A DNA stretch of 7,536 bases from Candidatus Neomicrothrix sp. UBA4742 (GTDB lineage Bacteria; Actinomycetota; Acidimicrobiia; Acidimicrobiales; Acidimicrobilacustridaceae): contig DHIQ01000012.1 in NCBI GenBank assembly GCA_002403895.1, positions 437-7,972 on the forward strand, read 5' to 3'. The translations under genes were made by a program, and so were the position numbers. This document shows positions 5,139-7,536 of the stretch, piece by piece; the stretch's first letter is position 1; every line of letters begins with the position of its first letter. The notes below the pieces were generated by a model. The model saw nothing but the letters and a program-made list of their open reading frames with translations, searched no databases and was not told where the DNA came from.

Positions 5139-6107
5139 ATGACGCTTTCCAAGATCTGGGTCTACGTCGAGGCGACCGACGGCAAGGTGTCGTCGACCGC
5201 CCTCGAGATCCTCACCAAGACCCGCGAGCTGGCCGACACGGTCGAGGCCATCTACTCCGGCGCTGACGGTGACGCCATTGCGGCAACGCTGGGTGCCCAC
5301 GGCGCCACCACGGTGCACACCACTGGCGACCTCGGCTCGGCCCTTCCGGGCGTGCCCGTGGCCGCCGCCATCGCCGAGGCCGCGTCGGCCGGTGCCCCCG
5401 ATGCCATCTTGTTCGCCACGTCCTACGCCGGCCGCGACATCGCCGGTCGGCTGTCGGTGAAGCTCGACAAGTCCGTGCTCACCAACGGGGTCGACCTCGC
5501 CCTCGACGGCGACTCGCTGGCCGTCGTCGAGCCGGTGTTCGGTGGCGCCACGAATGTGACCACCACCTTCGTCGGCGAGGGTCCCCACCTGGTGCTGATC
5601 CGCCCGAAGTCCTTCGTGGCCGAGGAGGGCGGTGGCGGCCCGGCTGCGGTCAACACCATCACTGTGCCCGACACCGGTGCCGCCGGCGGTGCCAAGGTCA
5701 TCGAGCGCCACGTCGAGGAGCGCCAGGGTCCGCAACTGGAGGACGCCGCCGTGGTCGTTTCCGGTGGGCGTGGCCTGGGCGAGGCCGAGAAGTACCAGAT
5801 GATCGAGGATTTGGCCAAGCTGCTGCACGCCGCCCCGGGGGCCTCGCGAGCCATCGTCGATGCCGGTTGGGTGCCCTACTCCTACCAGGTGGGCCAGACC
5901 GGCAAGGTCGTGAAGCCGACGGTCTACATCGCCGCCGGCATCTCGGGCGCCACCCAACACATGGTGGGCATGAAGGGCTCGAAGAACATCATCGCCATCA
6001 ACAAGGACGCCGAGGCCCCGATCTTCTCGATCAGCGATCTCGGCATCGTCGGCGACGTCCACAAGGTCATCCCGGCGCTGATCGAGGCCCTCAAGGCACG
6101 AGGCTGA
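5139..6107 (+). CDS. etfA: Electron transfer flavoprotein alpha subunit (EtfA/FixB)
   Basis: A 322-residue alpha subunit that pairs with EtfB and holds the redox-active FAD. The N-terminal domain (1 to about 190) starts [24 protein letters not shown]. The C-terminal FAD domain has SGGRGLG (G209-G-R211-G), then [20 protein letters not shown] with Q253-T-G-K256, [10 protein letters not shown] (265-274), and the closing [18 protein letters not shown], all standard FAD contacts of the family. The conserved Arg211 corresponds to the flavin-contacting Arg of characterised ETFs. Length and motifs are complete. The Shine-Dalgarno AGGAG (5126-5130) overlaps the etfB stop and lies 8 bases before ATG 5139, indicating tight translational linkage. 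No ETF:quinone oxidoreductase or acyl-CoA dehydrogenase is in the window, so its partners lie elsewhere. Confidence 0.96.
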   Translation: MTLSKIWVYVEATDGKVSSTALEILTKTRELADTVEAIYSGADGDAIAATLGAHGATTVHTTGDLGSALPGVPVAAAIAEAASAGAPDAILFATSYAGRDIAGRLSVKLDKSVLTNGVDLALDGDSLAVVEPVFGGATNVTTTFVGEGPHLVLIRPKSFVAEEGGGGPAAVNTITVPDTGAAGGAKVIERHVEERQGPQLEDAAVVVSGGRGLGEAEKYQMIEDLAKLLHAAPGASRAIVDAGWVPYSYQVGQTGKVVKPTVYIAAGISGATQHMVGMKGSKNIIAINKDAEAPIFSISDLGIVGDVHKVIPALIEALKARG

Positions 6108-6114
6108 TTCAGCC
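6102..6114. repeat. Short palindrome over the etfA stop codon
   Basis: GGCTGA (6102-6107) and TCAGCC (6109-6114) are complementary around one T, and the TGA in the left arm is the etfA stop. As RNA it would form a 5-bp stem with a 3-base loop and no U-run. It is a weak candidate for an operon-end structure. Confidence 0.2.
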
Positions 6115-6155
6115 CGAAGCCAGCGTCACCGATTCCCGGAGCGCATGCCAGGCCG

Positions 6156-6161
6156 TAGCAT
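6156..6161 (+). promoter_or_regulatory. -10 element for a leaderless lactone dehydrogenase mRNA
   Basis: TAGCAT fits the actinobacterial -10 consensus TANNNT and ends 6 bases before GTG 6168, which has no Shine-Dalgarno. This spacing is typical of leaderless transcripts that begin at the start codon. The -35 position (TTCCCG at 6133-6138, 17-base spacer) matches only 3/6. Confidence 0.45.
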
Positions 6162-6167
6162 CAGGCC

Positions 6168-7517
6168 GTGACTGCACCACCTCCCTCGGCGCCCACGGCG
6201 CCGCGCCCTGCCCGGCGACCCCGCTGGACCAACTGGGCCGGGAACCAGTCGTGCTCGCCCGAGGCGATCGTGCGGCCGCGTTCGGAAGCCGAGCTGTCCC
6301 GCCTCGTCGAGCGGGCGGCGGCCGAGCGGCGCACGGTCAAAGTGGTGGGCGCCGGACACTCGTTCACCCCCATCGTGTGCACCGACGGCTACCTGGTGGA
6401 CCTGGGTGACTACGACCGGGTGCTGCACGTCGACCAGGCGGCGGCCACGGTCACCGTCCAGGCCGGCATCCCGCTGTGGAAGCTCAACCAGGAGTTGGCC
6501 ACCCGCGGCCTGGCCCTCGAGAACATCGGCGACATCGCCTACCAGTCCATTGCTGGCGCCACCTCGACGGCGACTCATGGCACCGGCCTCCGCTTCGGCA
6601 ACATCGCCAGTCGCATCATCGGCCTGCACCTGGTGACCGGTGACGGCTCGGTGGTCGAGGCCACGCCGGAGCATCACCCCGATGTCCTGGACGTGGCCCG
6701 CGTCGGCGTGGGGGCGCTGGGGGTGTTGTCGACCGTGACCCTGCAATGCGTGCCGGCCTTCAACCTCCATGCCCTGGAACAGGCCGAGAGCGTCGACGCC
6801 ATCCTCGAGCGGTGGGACGAGGAGATCACCGGTAACGATCACTTCGAGTTCTTCTGGCTGCCGAACACCGGCTGGGCCCTGACCAAGCGCAACCGCCGCA
6901 CCCAGGAGCCGGCCCGGCCCCGCCCTCGATGGCGAGCGCTGCGCGACGACTACCTCCTGAGCAACTACGCGTTCGATGTCACCTGCCGGGTGGCCCGACG
7001 CAATCCAGAGCTGGGTCGCCGGGTGGCCAAGCTCGTCCCGGGGACGGGGCGCTCGGACTATATCGACCGCAGCGATCGGGTCTTCGCCAGCCCTCGGACG
7101 GTCAAGTTCTACGAGATGGAATACGCCGTGCCCCGCGAGAACCTGGTGGAGGCGTTCAACCGGGTGCGCGAGCTGGTGCGGCGCCAGGGGGTGCAGATCC
7201 TGTTCCCGGTGGAGGTGCGGGCCGTGGCCGCCGACGACATCCCGCTCAGCACCGCCTTTGGACGCGAGACGGCCTACATCGCCGTGCACGTCTACCAGGG
7301 CACGCCGTACGACCAGTATTTCCAGGGGGTCGAGGGGATCATGAACGACTACGGCGGCCGGCCCCACTGGGGCAAGATGCATTTCCAGACGGCGGCCACG
7401 CTGGCGCCGCGGTACCCCCGCTGGCATGAGTTCCAGGCCCTGAGGACACGGACCGACCCAACCGGTCGCTTCTCCAGCCCGTACCTCGACCGGGTCCTCG
7501 GCCCCAGCGGCGCCTAA
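6168..7517 (+). CDS. FAD-linked L-gulono/D-arabinono-1,4-lactone dehydrogenase (oxidase)
   Basis: A 449-residue enzyme of the aldonolactone oxidoreductase family (VAO/PCMH-type FAD fold), close to M. tuberculosis L-gulono-1,4-lactone dehydrogenase Rv1771 (428 aa). It would oxidise an aldono-1,4-lactone, with electrons passing to FAD and then to an acceptor such as cytochrome c or oxygen. FAD domain: WTNWAGNQSC (20-29), VVGAGHSFTPIVCTDG with His64 (the position of covalent FAD attachment in animal L-gulonolactone oxidase), ENIGDIAYQSIAGATSTATHGTG (118-140). C-terminal substrate domain: NDHFEFFWLP, FPVEVRAVAADD with Glu349 and Arg351, and the signature HWGK at 400-403. The first ~19 residues are a Pro/Arg/Ala-rich extension not seen in relatives. 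GTG 6168 is kept because no later in-frame start precedes the conserved region and TAGCAT lies 6 bases upstream. It is co-directional with etfBA after a 60-base gap, probably with its own promoter. The physiological lactone is uncertain. Confidence 0.93.
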   Translation: MTAPPPSAPTAPRPARRPRWTNWAGNQSCSPEAIVRPRSEAELSRLVERAAAERRTVKVVGAGHSFTPIVCTDGYLVDLGDYDRVLHVDQAAATVTVQAGIPLWKLNQELATRGLALENIGDIAYQSIAGATSTATHGTGLRFGNIASRIIGLHLVTGDGSVVEATPEHHPDVLDVARVGVGALGVLSTVTLQCVPAFNLHALEQAESVDAILERWDEEITGNDHFEFFWLPNTGWALTKRNRRTQEPARPRPRWRALRDDYLLSNYAFDVTCRVARRNPELGRRVAKLVPGTGRSDYIDRSDRVFASPRTVKFYEMEYAVPRENLVEAFNRVRELVRRQGVQILFPVEVRAVAADDIPLSTAFGRETAYIAVHVYQGTPYDQYFQGVEGIMNDYGGRPHWGKMHFQTAATLAPRYPRWHEFQALRTRTDPTGRFSSPYLDRVLGPSGA

Positions 7518-7536
7518 TCCTCCGGCGTCCTCCCGG

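Noticed and set aside
5124..6062. 312-codon open frame antisense to etfA
   Set aside because: It has the same His/Asp/Gly-biased composition and no domain, and it lies wholly over a clear etfA gene.
6126..7427. 433-codon open frame antisense to the lactone dehydrogenase
   Set aside because: It is a His/Gly/Asp-rich, low-complexity product typical of antisense frames in high-GC genes, with no recognisable domain; the + strand gene has complete family motifs.
1..7536. Mobile elements, CRISPR arrays, tRNA/rRNA genes, defence or biosynthetic cluster
   Set aside because: No transposase, integrase, direct-repeat array, tRNA-like cloverleaf or unusual enzyme cluster was seen; gene content and codon use look like ordinary chromosome.

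Overview
The window is GC-rich (C or G at most third codon positions) and carries a WhiB-family iron-sulfur regulator, a family essentially confined to Actinomycetota. Together with a PdtaS-type kinase, actinobacterial-style ETF subunits and a mycobacterial-type gulonolactone dehydrogenase, this points to an actinobacterium. A deep branch such as Acidimicrobiia is possible, but the sequence alone cannot settle it. The window holds six complete genes and one truncated gene on both strands, with no gene-free stretch over 300 bases. I see no RNA gene, CRISPR array, insertion sequence or phage gene.

Layout: (1) The left edge (3-290, +) is the C-terminal tail of a gene that may be an ArsA/GET3-like P-loop ATPase. 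(2) A 514-residue GAF-PAS-HisKA_2-HATPase sensor kinase of the PdtaS type (430-1974, +) meets a WhiB1-like regulator (2026-2325, -) tail to tail. A perfect 10-bp hairpin lies over the kinase stop region. (3) A divergent intergenic region (2326-2517) holds a CRP-type palindrome, a good -35/-10 pair reading toward whiB, and a probable extended -10 promoter reading toward the next gene. (4) A glycerophosphodiester phosphodiesterase (2518-3255, +) and a diacylglycerol-kinase-family lipid kinase (3252-4166, -) converge so tightly that their stop codons share one CTAG. (5) The two electron transfer flavoprotein subunits, beta (4345-5127) and alpha (5139-6107), form an operon, followed 60 bases later by an FAD-linked L-gulono/D-arabinono-lactone dehydrogenase (6168-7517).

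How the genes fit together: the kinase/WhiB1 pair is a signalling and redox-sensing module. It has the same convergent arrangement as pdtaS (Rv3220c) and whiB1 (Rv3219) in Mycobacterium tuberculosis, where whiB1 is also under cAMP-CRP control. The CRP-like site here suggests that control may be old. The GDPD and lipid-kinase genes both concern glycerolipid turnover. The ETF pair carries electrons from flavin dehydrogenases to the respiratory chain, and the lactone dehydrogenase is another flavin redox enzyme. Several start codons lack a Shine-Dalgarno and sit about 6 bases after a -10-like hexamer, which suggests leaderless mRNAs. I found conserved, recognisable families and some interesting regulatory architecture, but no convincing new multi-gene system.
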